A stretch of DNA of 64,000 nt from Candidatus Thiodiazotropha sp. CDECU1 (GCF_963455295.1 NZ_OY734020.1:2418001-2482000); one strand, 5' to 3'; positions 19,663-30,853 are shown, counted from the first letter of the stretch. Numbers and translations are program-made. Notes: generated by a model from the sequence alone, not told the origin.

Positions 19663-20394
19663 TTAAAACTCGATATCTCCTCCCACCCTGATGGTGCCGG
19701 GCATCCTCTTTATACGCGTACCCGCCAGATAGAGGTCACCCGTCACTTGCAGATCCTTGGGTAGCTTTTTGATATCAAGAGCCCGAAGGTCCAACCACTT
19801 CCCTACCTTTAGCCCTTTGGGAAGGCGTTTTATCGAGGTACCGACCAAATTCAGCCAGCCACCAACATTGAGGCCATTCGGCAGCTCCTTGATCGGTGTC
19901 GCTGACAGATCCAAACCCCCACCCACCTTGAGTCGTGCGGGAAGTTCAGTCAGCTCGGAGTTGCCCAGATAGAGGTCGCCACCCACAATAAGGTTTTTCG
20001 GTAGTCTCTCAATCAGCGTGCCGGAGAGTTCGAGATCACCCGGCACCACCAATCCCGTGGGAAGCTTCATGATTCTGCTTGCCCGCAGATCAAGCCCGGC
20101 ACCAAGTCGTATAGCTTTCGGCAAACTACGGACCCTGGTACTGAATAGGCTGAGGTCACCATCGACCCGCAGCTTCCCAGGCAACTCCTCGATCATCGTT
20201 TCCGACAAGTCAAGATTCCCGGAGACATGTAAGCGCTTGGGCAAACGAATATTATGGCTAGCGGATAGATTGAGATTACCGGCAACAAACAGGGTCTTAG
20301 GTAACTTGATATCTTGTGCCTTTTGCAGATCGAGATCACCCTCGAATTGTTTGCCTATGTGTAAATCGCTCACTGTTTTGCACCCGTCCGCCAT
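19663..20394 (-). CDS. 20-residue tandem-repeat (leucine-rich solenoid) protein
   Basis: A 243-residue protein made almost wholly of about eleven repeats with an exact 20-residue period, consensus LPxxLxVxGDLxLxxTxIxx. Each repeat likely adds one strand to a beta-solenoid of LRR type. There is no signal peptide or catalytic residue; a binding or scaffolding role is the most that can be said. The stop converges on the SGNH gene end with 13 bases between. Confidence 0.8.
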   Translation of the reverse strand: MADGCKTVSDLHIGKQFEGDLDLQKAQDIKLPKTLFVAGNLNLSASHNIRLPKRLHVSGNLDLSETMIEELPGKLRVDGDLSLFSTRVRSLPKAIRLGAGLDLRASRIMKLPTGLVVPGDLELSGTLIERLPKNLIVGGDLYLGNSELTELPARLKVGGGLDLSATPIKELPNGLNVGGWLNLVGTSIKRLPKGLKVGKWLDLRALDIKKLPKDLQVTGDLYLAGTRIKRMPGTIRVGGDIEF

Positions 20395-20555
20395 CCGCTT
20401 ATAAAATAAATTTTTGTTAAATCCACCGGCAATCCTAGCATCAACCCTGATAGAATCTTAAATCAAAGATTCGAGATTCTAGCTGTGTTGCCGTGATTTG
20501 GTATGCAGGACCAGGTTTTCCGGGCTTGCCAGTGGAGTTTAGGGGGGAAAGGAGA

Positions 20556-21239
20556 ATGAAAATCACGATTTTTCTGCTTATTGTCGCTGTCATATTCACT
20601 GCCGCCTGGTATTTCGAAAGTCAACGACGTGACGGACTCGATAGAGCTGCCAAGCGTATCGGCCTAACACTCGAACCGGGTCAACAGCGTCTGCCACAGT
20701 TCATCGATACAGCGGATTACTATCTGTTCAGCCAGGGACAGCCACTTATCCAGAACATGATGCGAGGTGGGCGAAATGGTGATCGTATATTAGTCTTCAA
20801 CTACTCATTCGATGCCACAGAGGGGTTTGAAGGTAGACGTGAAATCCCCAATTATTCCGATGAAGGGGTGATACTGACCCATATGCAGACAGTGGTTGCC
20901 TTCCATGAAATCACCCCCCTGCCCCATTTCGACCTGAGTCCGAATGACAACTCTAAACGCACCCTGAATACAGACTTCAGATCAGTGGCCTTTGATGATG
21001 CTGCCGGCTTTTCTCAAAACTATCGTTTAGCGGCACGGGAAGAGGCAAAGCTCAGATCACTCTTCAATGATGAGTTACTTACGCATCTTGGAAACAAGCC
21101 TGGCTGGGTGGTCGAGAGCAAGGGTGATCAAGTAATCTTCTACCACAAGGATGAGCGCTTGGAACCTGATCGGATTCCGGAGTTCATCAATCAGGCACAT
21201 GCCCTACTGGAAAGGATGCGCCACCACATGAATCCCTGA
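20556..21239 (+). CDS. hypothetical protein with N-terminal membrane anchor
   Basis: A 227-residue protein with one N-terminal hydrophobic helix (residues 3-20), then a soluble domain I do not recognise. ATG 20556 follows a strong GGGGGGAAAGGAG site; an upstream in-frame start at 20493 lacks one. It lies 48 bases before the transporter gene and is probably co-transcribed with it. Confidence 0.75.
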   Translation: MKITIFLLIVAVIFTAAWYFESQRRDGLDRAAKRIGLTLEPGQQRLPQFIDTADYYLFSQGQPLIQNMMRGGRNGDRILVFNYSFDATEGFEGRREIPNYSDEGVILTHMQTVVAFHEITPLPHFDLSPNDNSKRTLNTDFRSVAFDDAAGFSQNYRLAAREEAKLRSLFNDELLTHLGNKPGWVVESKGDQVIFYHKDERLEPDRIPEFINQAHALLERMRHHMNP

Positions 21240-21287
21240 ATGTCGGCAACCATGCACCGAGCATAATTCCTGGAAGGAACTGTCTGC

Positions 21288-22613
21288 ATGAATCAACCCT
21301 TCACCATCCATAACCTGACTCAGCGCATGGTCAATATCAATCAGGGCGAAGGTCGTGCAGTGGTCTGGTCCTTTGTCTACTTTTTCTCTTTGCTGAGCAG
21401 TTACTACATACTGCGACCGATCCGTGATGAGATGGGAGTTATCGCCGGCGTCGAGAAATTACATTGGCTCTTTACCGCCACTTTTTTTGCCATGTTGCTA
21501 GTGGTGCCACTGTTCGGTTATGTAACTTCGCGGCTACGGCGCAAACAGTTTCTACCCTATGTCTACTATTTTTTTATCAGTAATATTCTTATTTTCTATC
21601 TCCTTTTCGAATCCGGTTTTTCACAAGTCTATACCGCCCGTATCTTTTTTGTCTGGCTGAGCGTCTTCAATCTTTTCGTGGTCTCGGTTTTCTGGAGTTT
21701 CATGACCGATCTTTACAAAGATGAACAAGCCAAGCGGTTATTCGCCATCATCGCCGCAGGAGGAACAATCGGTGCGATTACAGGCCCTCTCTTGACCGCC
21801 CTCCTGGTTCAATCCTTGGGTAAGGCACCAATGCTGTTGATATCGGCAGGATTGCTTGGTCTATCGGTGATCAGTATTTATCGCCTGGTTGCCTGGCAAC
21901 AGACTCAGAATGGAGTCGAACAGACCCGGCAACTCCTTGAAGAGCCAATGGGAGGGGCAATCCTCGACGGTATACGCCTTGCCCTCTCCTCCCCCTACCT
22001 GTTGGGAGTATGCCTAATGATGCTGTTGTTTACGCTGCTCTCCACTTTCCTCTATTTTCAGCAGGCACAGATCGTAAAAGAGGCATTTTCAAACTCTGAA
22101 ACCCGCACTGCTATCTTTGCAACCATTGATCTCAGCGTTAATGTGCTCACCTTGTTACTGCAGATTTTTATTACCTCGCACCTGGTCAAGGGAGTGGGAC
22201 TGGGTATTACATTGGCATTGATCCCACTGCTGCTTGCCTTGGGTTTTATCATGCTTGGACTCTTTCCCACATTAGCGACACTGATCACTGTTCAAATACT
22301 GAGACGCGCGGGTAATTATGCCATCATGCGGCCAGCCCGTGAGATGCTATATGTTGTCCTTAGCCGGGAAGAGAAATACAAGGCAAAGAATTTCATCGAC
22401 ACCGTAGTCTATCGTGGTGGTGATGCTGTCAGCTCCTGGGTCTATGCTGGATTTAAAGCGGCCGGCCTCTCTCTCTCCAGCATCGCCTGGATCGCCGTTC
22501 CTCTCTCCCTGGCATGGGCATGGATTGCATACAGACTGGGTCGGCGGCAAACTATTCTGGCAAATGGATCACATTCTCACTCCGGAGGAGGACGCTATGA
22601 ACAGATCGGATAG
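21288..22613 (+). CDS. MFS-fold transporter of the NTP/NDP exchange type
   Basis: A 441-residue protein with about 12 membrane helices. The early SYYILRPIRDEMG motif and RLFAIIAAGGTIGAI segment are hallmarks of the family of bacterial proteins related to nucleotide (ATP/ADP) translocases. Free-living members probably do not exchange ATP and their substrates are unknown. Its 3' end overlaps the next gene by 17 bases. Confidence 0.85.
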   Translation: MNQPFTIHNLTQRMVNINQGEGRAVVWSFVYFFSLLSSYYILRPIRDEMGVIAGVEKLHWLFTATFFAMLLVVPLFGYVTSRLRRKQFLPYVYYFFISNILIFYLLFESGFSQVYTARIFFVWLSVFNLFVVSVFWSFMTDLYKDEQAKRLFAIIAAGGTIGAITGPLLTALLVQSLGKAPMLLISAGLLGLSVISIYRLVAWQQTQNGVEQTRQLLEEPMGGAILDGIRLALSSPYLLGVCLMMLLFTLLSTFLYFQQAQIVKEAFSNSETRTAIFATIDLSVNVLTLLLQIFITSHLVKGVGLGITLALIPLLLALGFIMLGLFPTLATLITVQILRRAGNYAIMRPAREMLYVVLSREEKYKAKNFIDTVVYRGGDAVSSWVYAGFKAAGLSLSSIAWIAVPLSLAWAWIAYRLGRRQTILANGSHSHSGGGRYEQIG

Positions 22614-23538
22614 TCGAATCGGGCGCCGGGAGCTACTCAAACTGATAGCCGGTTTGGCCGGCAGTTATTGGATCTCACCCGGCTTGATTCAAGCCGCCGA
22701 ACGAACACCGATTAAAAAACCGATACCTGTCAGTAATGAGGAAATACCGGTAATCGGCATGGGCACCTCTCGCACCTTCGACTCGGCGGGAAACAGGGAA
22801 AAGATAGCCAACCTGGGCAAGGTGTTGGAACAGTTTTTTAAAATGGGAGGATCGCTGATTGATTCATCCCCCATGTACGGCTCCGCTGAACACGTACTGG
22901 GTATGCTGCTAAAGGATATCCGAGCAGAATCCCTGTTTGCTGCCACCAAGGTCTGGACCGACGGCAAGGAACATGGCGTTACCCAGATGGCGATGTCAAA
23001 GAAGTTATGGGGTATTGAGCGTTTCGATCTCATGCAGATTCATAACCTAAGAGACTGGCAGACCCACCTTGAGACACTGAATGCGATGAAAGCGGAGGGT
23101 AAGATCCGCTACATCGGCATTACCACATCCCATGGCCGTGATCACGATGAGTTGTATCAGGCTCTATCCACCCACCCTTTCGACTTCGTGCAAATGAGTT
23201 ACAACATCAGAGACCGGGCGGTAGAAGAGAAGCTGTTGCCCCTGGCCAGGGACAGGGGTATCGCTGTGATTGTCAACCGTCCCTTCGCACGCGGCAACCT
23301 GTTCAGGCTGGTCAAGGAAAAACCGCTACCGGATTGGGTAGATGAGTTCGAATGCAATAGCTGGGGTCAGTTCTTCCTTAAATATATCGTCTCCCATCCA
23401 GCCGTCACCTGCACCATACCCGCAACCTCAAAGACCCATCATATGCTTGATAACATGAGTGCAGGCTTTGGGAAATTGCCCAATAAAGAAACGCGCAAAG
23501 AGATGGAAAAGACCTTCGAGCAACTTTCGCGAGGGTGA
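22597..23538 (+). CDS. Tat-exported aldo/keto reductase
   Basis: A 313-residue protein with a twin-arginine signal (GRRELLKLIAG, residues 9-19) followed by an aldo/keto-reductase barrel: MGTSRTF, DSSPMYGSAE (catalytic Asp and Tyr) and YIGITTSHGR. Periplasmic AKRs exported folded with their cofactor are a small group of unknown substrate. ATG 22597 has a GGAGGAGG site and lies inside the end of the transporter gene, so the pair is translationally coupled. Confidence 0.88.
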   Translation: MNRSDSRIGRRELLKLIAGLAGSYWISPGLIQAAERTPIKKPIPVSNEEIPVIGMGTSRTFDSAGNREKIANLGKVLEQFFKMGGSLIDSSPMYGSAEHVLGMLLKDIRAESLFAATKVWTDGKEHGVTQMAMSKKLWGIERFDLMQIHNLRDWQTHLETLNAMKAEGKIRYIGITTSHGRDHDELYQALSTHPFDFVQMSYNIRDRAVEEKLLPLARDRGIAVIVNRPFARGNLFRLVKEKPLPDWVDEFECNSWGQFFLKYIVSHPAVTCTIPATSKTHHMLDNMSAGFGKLPNKETRKEMEKTFEQLSRG

Positions 23539-23590
23539 ACAACTGTTTGGTTAGCAGTGAATACCAGTGACATTGAGCAACGACATATCC

Positions 23591-24649
23591 TTAATCGGCC
23601 AGCGTCACCCGATTTCTGCCTAGTGATTTTGAGCGATAGAGCGCCTGATCACAGCGGTTAAGGAAGTCTTCAATGGTTTCACCCATACGGAATGCTGCTA
23701 CGCCGATCGACACTGAAATGCCACCCACTACAGCACCGGTATTCGGCCGTTTGAGGACAATCTTCTCGATAGTGGAGCGCAGATACTCAGCCAGATTCTT
23801 TGCATTATTGGAACCGATATCCGGAAGCAGGATAGCAAACTCGTCACCACCGAAGCGCGCACAGGCATCCTTACCTTTGGTATGACGGGTCAACAATTCG
23901 GCTACTGCACGAAGCACTTTATCTCCCAGAAGATGGCCATGATTATCGTTGACCTCTTTGAAACGATCTATATCGATGAGCACCAGACAAAAATTGGCGG
24001 CATGCTGCTGGTCTAGCACCTCGCTGATCACCGTTGCGAGTGTCTGATCGAATCCACGTCTATTCATCACACCTGTCAGCGGATCCAACATCGCTTCCTG
24101 TCTGGCATAACTCAACTCCTCCTTGAGTTTTTCAACCTCGTCAGTGGAATTGAGCAGTTGAGTTTCGAACTGATTAGTCTCGGTAACCAATGACCGAGTC
24201 TCGGCAATGATCGAGGAGACCGCCTGCATTACATTTTCTATCTTCTCGCTCTCCGCCAATGTGTCGATATGCCTTTTTATCTTTTCATTGGTTAACGAGG
24301 TTTTGCCGGTTAGATCGATCATGGTGCCCAATGTATGGGCGACTATGTCCATCAGCTCCTCTCTCAGGTCCCTGAGAACCGCCTCATCACAAGAGCAGAC
24401 ATAGTGCCTGAAGAGTTTACCGACGCTTTCATCCTGCCAGCCTCCTTCGTTCTCCAACAGTTCATCCATACGTTTGTTGAAGGCGGTATTCACACCAGTG
24501 ACATAGTGGTATGCAAGGCTGAAGTTGATTGGATTTAGAATTAGATCATGCTTTGCCAGATATGCGGTTGTCAGACGGAATATCTCACCGGCCTTTTCCT
24601 TCGAGTCTGGGTACATCTTCATTAGTTGTTTATCTGGCGTTTGTTCCAT
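23591..24649 (-). CDS. diguanylate cyclase (GGDEF domain)
   Basis: A 352-residue cytosolic protein. Residues ~1-170 form a helical sensor or dimerisation region with no named domain; the C-terminal GGDEF domain is complete (DPLTGVMNRRGF, DIDRFKEVND, ARFGGDEFA). It should make c-di-GMP from GTP. The position of the inhibitory RxxD site reads KGKD, so product feedback may be absent. A GEMM riboswitch elsewhere in this window (63.1 kb) is a possible downstream reader. Confidence 0.93.
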   Translation of the reverse strand: MEQTPDKQLMKMYPDSKEKAGEIFRLTTAYLAKHDLILNPINFSLAYHYVTGVNTAFNKRMDELLENEGGWQDESVGKLFRHYVCSCDEAVLRDLREELMDIVAHTLGTMIDLTGKTSLTNEKIKRHIDTLAESEKIENVMQAVSSIIAETRSLVTETNQFETQLLNSTDEVEKLKEELSYARQEAMLDPLTGVMNRRGFDQTLATVISEVLDQQHAANFCLVLIDIDRFKEVNDNHGHLLGDKVLRAVAELLTRHTKGKDACARFGGDEFAILLPDIGSNNAKNLAEYLRSTIEKIVLKRPNTGAVVGGISVSIGVAAFRMGETIEDFLNRCDQALYRSKSLGRNRVTLAD

Positions 24650-24869
24650 ATCTACTTCTAATATTATTGTGTATACCTAACTACACTAAATATAATCCCC
24701 TTATAATTTCCATAATAAAATTAAGTTTATATTTCAGGTCGTAGGATACATTGATCAGCTTGTGTATTGGCAATTATCTGAATATTATTCGTAAGTTCAT
24801 GTAACATTATATACATAGGATGTTGTTTTATCCTGCAATTATTCGTCTGCAATCGTTGCCAAAGCGTAA

Positions 24870-27809
24870 TCAATCTCCAGTGGTAAGATTACTGGGCGCA
24901 AAACCTCTCCGCAACGTGTTCTCAGTTACATTTCTGGCTTGCAGGAATTGCAGCAGATAGTCTGGCCCACCCGCCTTGAATCCCATACCACTTAATCTGA
25001 ATCCGCCAAACGGTTGTCGATACACCATCGCACGAGTAATTTTTCGGTTGATGTAGAGATTGCCAACCGCAAACTCCCGCTTCGCCTGCTCCAAGTGGGA
25101 AGGTAGTCGGGAATAGAGCCCGCCGGTGAGGGCGTAGGCGGTACTGTTGGCGATACGCAGGGCATCCGTGAAATCCTTTGCCCGCATCACCGCCAGTACC
25201 GGCCCGAATATCTCCTCTTGCGACAACGCTGACTCCTCCTCCACATCGGTGAAGATGACAGGTGCAATATAGTGGGCCTGATTCGGCTCCCAACCACCGA
25301 TGAAGTGTGGTTTAGCCGTGATTTTGGCCTCTTCGATATGCTGCATTATGCGCTGTTTTGCCTCTTCACTGATCACCGGGCCAATCCTGCTACCGGGTTC
25401 CTTTGGATCCCCCATGCACAGACTTCGGGTCGCCTCTGTCAGGCGTGATACGAATCTGTCGTGAATCGAATCCACACAGATCACCCTGGAACAGGCGCTG
25501 CATTTCTGCCCCTGATAACCAAACGCGGAATCGATGACACCGGTGACCGCATCATCCAGATCGGCATCCGCATCGATAATAATCGCATTCTTGCCTCCCA
25601 TCTCGGCGATCAGACGCTTGATATGGCGCTGCCCGTCAGTGATCTCCGACATCAGTTTATGGAGATGCAGACCCACCTCCTTGGAGCCGGTGAATGCGAC
25701 AAAATGGGTGCGTGGATCCCGCACCAGGGCTTCACCGATCTCTGCCCCGCTGCCGGGTAGACAGGTCACCACGCCCTCAGGAAGTCCTATTTCCTGCAAC
25801 AGCTGACAAAAGTGCCAGGCAACCACAGGTGTCTGTGATGCTGGTTTAAGAATCACACAATTGCCGCAGACAATGGCGGCCGAGAGCATCCCCACCGGGA
25901 TCGCCAGGGGAAAATTCCAAGGTGGAAGTATCACGCCGATGCCCAGAGGCTGGTAGTTTAGGTGGTTTTCCTCTCCTGGCAGGGATGGGCTGTAGCCACC
26001 ATCCAACTTTCGCGCGCGATGTGCATAGTATTGAAGAAAATCGATCGCCTCCGCCACATCCGCATCCGCCTCGGCCCAACCCTTACCCGCTTCTTTAACC
26101 TCCCATGCGGCAAACCAGTCACGCTGATCCGCCAATGCCCCGGCAATACGATCCAGGTAGTCTGCCCGCTGGTTGAAACTCAGTTCACGCCAGTCGCGAG
26201 TGGCCGACAGGGTCAGGCGGAGCGCCATTTCTGCATCATCGGCACCGCCACTGACGACCCTGCCAATCAATTGTGTCGGATCAGCGGGATTGGTGGAGTC
26301 GATGGCCTGCTCCTGCAAAGCAATGTGGCCCGATAACATCAGCGGGTAGGTTTTACCCAGTTCTTTCTCCACGGACGCTATCGTGGCGGCGAATTTCTCA
26401 CGCTCTTCATGTTGCGTGAAGCGATGCAGGGGCTGATTGACGAATCCAGTCACAACCGGGGTTTCATCAACATCCCTTGGCTGGGGAGGTTGTAATATCT
26501 GAGCGATATCCAGGCTCGGCATCAAGGGTAGAATCGATTGATCCGAAGAATTCTCCAACAGGCGCCTCACCAGGTAGGCGATACCCTGCAACAGCTCACC
26601 AAAAGGCAGATAGAGACGCAATGTCAAATCACGCTCGGTTAACAGTGGTTCCAAGGCATCTGACATGCCATACAGCATCTGAAACTCGTAGTCGTCCGGA
26701 CCTCTTCCCGTCGACTGGGACAGGGCCATGGCACAGGCGATACTGCGCAGGTTATGGGTAGCCACCGCTGGCCGAATTAACGCTGACTCGAACAGTCGAA
26801 CCAGACAGCGTTCATAGCAGGCATCGGTATCGTCTTTATTGGTCCATACCGGAATCGGCCAACCCTGTTGCTGGGCTATCACGGTCTCCATATCCCAATA
26901 GGCGCCCCGCACCAAGCGCACCATGATGGGCGTTCCCCGCATTTCAACCCACCCTATGAGATCGGCAAGATCACTATCCGCGTCGCATAAATAGGCCTGA
27001 ATGACTATCCCCAAGCCATCCCATTGGCGGAATGGCTCCTCCATGGCAAGCTGTTTGAAGAGCTGCAGGATGATCGCTTTATAGTCGTACTGCTCCATAT
27101 CGAGGGTAACACTGAATCCCGCTGCCATGGCGGCATTGCAGATCGGCCGAAGGCGCTCAGCCAACTGACGAATACTGCCTTCGGTATCCACGGCCGAGAT
27201 CTGTGAATAGAGGGAGGAGACCTTGACAGAAAGGTTCAAGTCACTCTCCAAAACAGCCGATTTGCCGCTTTCGGACACCCTGGCAATCAGATCGAGATAG
27301 GCCTGCTGATAACCTTGGGCCTCCGCCTCACTCACCGTCGCCTCACCCAACATATCCAGGCTTGTACGAACCCCTCTGCCTTGCAGTTTGACGACGGAGC
27401 CGAGTATGCCGTCAGCATCCTCCCCGGCGATGAAGCGGTGGGCGACCTGGCGTACCGCAGTGCGGATCACCGGTGCCATCACTGCCGGCAGTGCGAGTTT
27501 CGTGCTTCGTCTGATCCCCCACGCAAGAAGCGGCGGTAATCGATGATCATCGATTGCGGAGAAATATTCCCTGAAATGGTTCACCAGCTGCGTATCGTCG
27601 GTGAGCAGGGGTACAGTATCGACGAAGCGCAGCCCCTGCAGGCGTAAGTGATCGTCAGTGAGTAATTGTGCAAGCAATCGATCGATCCATCCTCGAGGAC
27701 CTGTATCGGATCTCGACTGCATCTCAGCCCACAACTGGTGGCCAATGGTTTGAATACTTTCTTCCAGCTCCCTATTCACCCGAGCCTCCCATCGATAGCA
27801 ACTATTCAA
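24870..27809 (-). CDS. putA: bifunctional proline dehydrogenase / P5C dehydrogenase PutA
   Basis: Oxidises proline to glutamate in two steps, feeding electrons to quinone and NAD. The 979-residue length fits the short PutA class without the N-terminal DNA-binding ribbon-helix-helix. The N-terminal half is the FAD barrel ([19 protein letters not shown]); the C-terminal half is the aldehyde dehydrogenase with [10 protein letters not shown] (catalytic Glu region) and the nucleophilic Cys in [15 protein letters not shown] some 30 bases inside is an alternative start. Confidence 0.97.
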   Translation of the reverse strand: MNSCYRWEARVNRELEESIQTIGHQLWAEMQSRSDTGPRGWIDRLLAQLLTDDHLRLQGLRFVDTVPLLTDDTQLVNHFREYFSAIDDHRLPPLLAWGIRRSTKLALPAVMAPVIRTAVRQVAHRFIAGEDADGILGSVVKLQGRGVRTSLDMLGEATVSEAEAQGYQQAYLDLIARVSESGKSAVLESDLNLSVKVSSLYSQISAVDTEGSIRQLAERLRPICNAAMAAGFSVTLDMEQYDYKAIILQLFKQLAMEEPFRQWDGLGIVIQAYLCDADSDLADLIGWVEMRGTPIMVRLVRGAYWDMETVIAQQQGWPIPVWTNKDDTDACYERCLVRLFESALIRPAVATHNLRSIACAMALSQSTGRGPDDYEFQMLYGMSDALEPLLTERDLTLRLYLPFGELLQGIAYLVRRLLENSSDQSILPLMPSLDIAQILQPPQPRDVDETPVVTGFVNQPLHRFTQHEEREKFAATIASVEKELGKTYPLMLSGHIALQEQAIDSTNPADPTQLIGRVVSGGADDAEMALRLTLSATRDWRELSFNQRADYLDRIAGALADQRDWFAAWEVKEAGKGWAEADADVAEAIDFLQYYAHRARKLDGGYSPSLPGEENHLNYQPLGIGVILPPWNFPLAIPVGMLSAAIVCGNCVILKPASQTPVVAWHFCQLLQEIGLPEGVVTCLPGSGAEIGEALVRDPRTHFVAFTGSKEVGLHLHKLMSEITDGQRHIKRLIAEMGGKNAIIIDADADLDDAVTGVIDSAFGYQGQKCSACSRVICVDSIHDRFVSRLTEATRSLCMGDPKEPGSRIGPVISEEAKQRIMQHIEEAKITAKPHFIGGWEPNQAHYIAPVIFTDVEEESALSQEEIFGPVLAVMRAKDFTDALRIANSTAYALTGGLYSRLPSHLEQAKREFAVGNLYINRKITRAMVYRQPFGGFRLSGMGFKAGGPDYLLQFLQARNVTENTLRRGFAPSNLTTGD

Positions 27810-27990
27810 CTGCTCCTTGTAAAAACAATAGAAGAAATATCCGGCGGGAGTAAGAGTTATGGTTTACCTGGATAACCTCTTTCATCAACCAGTGCAGCAG
27901 TATGACCCAGGCAACTCAAAACTATTCAGCGGTTTCCACGATTCTCATGAAACCCCACCCATGGTTGTGCTTGATAGGTTATAGATCGTT

Positions 27991-28413
27991 TCACATTGAA
28001 GGTATTGAGGCTCGGGTCAATTTGGAGAATCTCACCCCTCGCATACCACCTATCTTGGTGACCAGCTGTTCGATTTCATCGGGTTTGCCCCGCACGATGA
28101 TGGTTTCCAGGCAATGGTGGTGATCGAGGTGCACATGGGTGGTACAGAGGACATTGATATAACTATGGTGCTGGATATGGTTGATCTTCTCGGTCAATCC
28201 CCGTTGATGGTGGTCATAGCTGATGGTCAAAACACCGAATACCTCCTCCTGCTCATCGGCCCAGCGCTCCTCCACCAGTTTTTCCCTGATCATATCCCGT
28301 ACCAGTTCAGAACGGGAAGCGTAGCCCTGATCGATAAATCGTTTGTCCAGTTCATGCAGTAATCCTTCGGGCAGGGAAACGGTGACACGGGCAAGCTCAT
28401 TGTTTTCCGGCAT
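27991..28413 (-). CDS. nikR: nickel-responsive regulator NikR
   Basis: A 140-residue ribbon-helix-helix repressor with the C-terminal ACT-like nickel-binding domain. The DNA-binding [15 protein letters not shown] and [12 protein letters not shown] helices are clear, as are the nickel ligands in [22 protein letters not shown]. It is the last gene of the nickel ECF operon, so it probably regulates its own uptake system. ATG 28413 is preferred to an upstream TTG at 28431. Confidence 0.95.
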   Translation of the reverse strand: MPENNELARVTVSLPEGLLHELDKRFIDQGYASRSELVRDMIREKLVEERWADEQEEVFGVLTISYDHHQRGLTEKINHIQHHSYINVLCTTHVHLDHHHCLETIIVRGKPDEIEQLVTKIGGMRGVRFSKLTRASIPSM

Positions 28414-28421
28414 GGTTATTT

Positions 28422-29198
28422 CTACTCCCAATCGTGGACATGCGGGTGGGAATGGCTGATCGCACCGTGCCGATGCTGGTGCCGATGCACCAGGTTGGCT
28501 CGCTGCAATAGATCCATATCAGCCAATGCCTGCTTGACCTGGCCGTCGAAACAGAGCCTGCCCTGCTCATCCATGATAATACAGCGCTCTCCCAATTCAG
28601 CGGCCATGCTCAGGTTATGGGTGGTGATAATCACCGTCGCCTCCGTAGTAAGCAGATAATCGACCACCCAACCACTGCTGCGTGGATCCAGGTTGGCGAT
28701 CGGTTCATCAAGCAGTAGACAATTTGGTTCAAGGGCGAGTATTGCAGCCAGGGCCACTTTCTTCTTCTCTCCGCCGGATAAACTGTAGGGTGCTTTGTCC
28801 AGCAGTGATTGAAGACCCAAACGTTGCGCCCATTCATGAATCAGTTTTTCACTTTCCGGCAGACCCAGTTGGCGTGGGCCATAGCCAATCTCATCGGCGA
28901 CCGTGGGATTGAACAGCATAGCTTCCGGGTGCTGGAAAAGCAGCACCATTTCACGTCGAAACCGATTCGCCCATGGGCCGCTGCGGACAAGTTGCCTGGA
29001 TACCGCATCTCCCCTGTAGCGATAGTTTCCCGATGTGGCAAACAGGAGACCGTTCAATAGCTTGAGCAGGGTTGTCTTGCCACAGCCATTGGCACCCAGC
29101 ACCACCAGTTTCTCACCGGGCTCAACCCGCAGGGTCAGATCTCTGATGACAGGGGGACCTTCAGGCCAACTGAATCCGATACCCTCCAACTCAATCAT
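28422..29198 (-). CDS. cbiO: nickel/cobalt ECF transporter ATPase (CbiO/NikO)
   Basis: A 258-residue ABC ATPase: Walker [10 protein letters not shown], signature [12 protein letters not shown], Walker [13 protein letters not shown] and the H-loop histidine in ITTHN. It drives the ECF module of the nickel transporter. The C-terminus is strikingly His-rich ([18 protein letters not shown]), which suggests metal binding or sensing at the ATPase itself. ATG 29198 overlaps CbiQ by eight bases; the longer frame to 29303 is not supported by homology. Confidence 0.95.
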   Translation of the reverse strand: MIELEGIGFSWPEGPPVIRDLTLRVEPGEKLVVLGANGCGKTTLLKLLNGLLFATSGNYRYRGDAVSRQLVRSGPWANRFRREMVLLFQHPEAMLFNPTVADEIGYGPRQLGLPESEKLIHEWAQRLGLQSLLDKAPYSLSGGEKKKVALAAILALEPNCLLLDEPIANLDPRSSGWVVDYLLTTEATVIITTHNLSMAAELGERCIIMDEQGRLCFDGQVKQALADMDLLQRANLVHRHQHRHGAISHSHPHVHDWE

Positions 29199-29742
29199 TG
29201 AACACACCCCTGGAACGCATCGCCTGGCTGATCTCGGTTGCGGCATGATGGGACTGCTCCACCACCGCTTCGGTCTGAGCCACGGCAAGCCGGGTGCGTT
29301 CACGCCAATTCGGTCTTTTCAGGCATCGGCTTTCGAAAGCCGTCCGATAATCGTTGATAACCCGACTCATCAGGCGAATCTGCCCCGCCGCCAAGGTGGT
29401 CAAAAATGCAAGCGTGGGTGAGAATCTCAAGGCATTGGCGAAATTGATCCTGGCACTCAACCAGAATCCCAGCATTACCAGCAACAATACGCGGCTGTTG
29501 ATCAACAACAGATAATCCATACGCAACTCATCCCGGATCAGGGCAATCGCCAGATAGCCCAGGGAGACGGTTAGATTGAACAGTAGCATGGAGAAGAAGG
29601 CCTTACGCAACAGACGCCAACGAAGCGATCCTGATAACAGCACCACGGCTATCAGGCCGATGCATAGATAGAGGGGTTGATGTATCAGCGTTACCACCAC
29701 CACGGCAAGCAGATAGAGCAGCACCCAGCGCAGATCACTCAT
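29191..29742 (-). CDS. cbiQ: nickel/cobalt ECF transporter T component (CbiQ/NikQ)
   Basis: A 183-residue membrane protein with about five helices and the coupling-helix motif AFESRCLKRPN that touches the ATPase. It links CbiO to the substrate-binding CbiM. The start ATG 29742 overlaps the CbiM stop in an ATGA arrangement. Confidence 0.88.
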   Translation of the reverse strand: MSDLRWVLLYLLAVVVVTLIHQPLYLCIGLIAVVLLSGSLRWRLLRKAFFSMLLFNLTVSLGYLAIALIRDELRMDYLLLINSRVLLLVMLGFWLSARINFANALRFSPTLAFLTTLAAGQIRLMSRVINDYRTAFESRCLKRPNWRERTRLAVAQTEAVVEQSHHAATEISQAMRSRGVFND

Positions 29743-30380
29743 GCCAGCCATCCCCTTGTCTTGGCATAGCGCCACACGGCCAGGGTAAGCAGCGCCTCTA
29801 ACCCGCCGATCACCAGGTGCGGCAAAAGGATGGCAGGAATCACCACCTCGGGACCGAAAGGGAAGAACAGCGGCGTTCCATCATCTCGTTGCGCGATGGC
29901 AGGTTGAATCCCTAATACCAATGCGATCAGCAATGCGGGTATCACCACTGCCAGAAATGCACCAGCAACAAGGAAGGGCAACTGATATCGCTCACTTCGC
30001 CAACCCATGAAAAGGGTCATCGTGATGGCGCCGACCAGGCCGACGGCGAGCGCATTCACCGGCAGTGCGGTAATGCCCCCGGCACCAAACAGAAGCGCCT
30101 GCAACAACAACACCAGACTGTAGGCCAGAAAGGCGAGCCTGACACCAAACAGCATCGCCAGCATGCCTATACCCACCAGGTGCCCGGTACTGCCCCCCGG
30201 CAGCGGCAACATGACCATACCAATGACATAGGCGAGGGCCGTGATCACAGCCAAACGGGGTATGGTCTCCTCATCCAGTCTCTGTTTAAGCCCGCGTACC
30301 GCCCATACCCAGAATCCCCCTGTGACTGCATAGGCCGGCAGATAAAACTGTGGTGCGATAAAGCCGTCGGGAATATGCAT
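29739..30380 (-). CDS. cbiM: nickel/cobalt ECF transporter S component (CbiM/NikM)
   Basis: A 213-residue membrane protein of about six or seven helices that binds the metal. The family's essential N-terminus MHIPDGFI is present; Met1-His2 coordinate the ion, which fixes the start at 30380 instead of the in-frame ATG at 30386. The LPLPGGSTGHLVG loop with the second metal-site histidine is intact. Confidence 0.93.
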   Translation of the reverse strand: MHIPDGFIAPQFYLPAYAVTGGFWVWAVRGLKQRLDEETIPRLAVITALAYVIGMVMLPLPGGSTGHLVGIGMLAMLFGVRLAFLAYSLVLLLQALLFGAGGITALPVNALAVGLVGAITMTLFMGWRSERYQLPFLVAGAFLAVVIPALLIALVLGIQPAIAQRDDGTPLFFPFGPEVVIPAILLPHLVIGGLEALLTLAVWRYAKTRGWLA

Positions 30381-30408
30381 AATCAACAGTTGGGATGCAT
30401 AGACCGCA

Positions 30409-30852
30409 TCAATGTTTACTCCTTTTCACAAACAGCATCACGACGCCGAAAACGCTGAGCAGAATACCGATACCCAAAATCAGTTTCGTGATATGGGAAT
30501 ATCCGTGATCATCATGCGAGTGTATTGCCCCAGCGGCAGTCAATTCGAAGGTCTTATCCACACCATGCCCATCCTCACTGAAGACCCGTAATCGCCACCG
30601 CAGGAGATCCCCGGGAATAAACACCACTCTGCCCAATGCATCGGTCTGCCCGGTCTGATAGGGCGTGTTCGCACCGACCACGGAGAGTTCATAATCCGCA
30701 TCGGCCAGGGGGGTGTCATCGGCATGCTGGAGCCAGATGACCTGTGCCTCCTGACGGGCCATCGCCAATCCCACCCCATGGGACAGGGCAAGGGGCGCAT
30801 AGCTCAGCAGGAGAAGCAGGAAAAGGGATTGAATCTTATTGCTTGTCGCCAT
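30409..30852 (-). CDS. nickel transporter accessory protein (NikL-like)
   Basis: A 147-residue protein with a signal peptide ending in ALSHG, a periplasmic beta-rich domain, a His/Asp patch (HSHDDHGYSH) and one C-terminal membrane helix (about 122-142). This matches the extra small component of nickel ECF systems (NikL). It is the first gene of the operon. No clear ribosome site precedes the ATG. Confidence 0.75.
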   Translation of the reverse strand: MATSNKIQSLFLLLLLSYAPLALSHGVGLAMARQEAQVIWLQHADDTPLADADYELSVVGANTPYQTGQTDALGRVVFIPGDLLRWRLRVFSEDGHGVDKTFELTAAGAIHSHDDHGYSHITKLILGIGILLSVFGVVMLFVKRSKH

Positions 30853-30853
30853 G

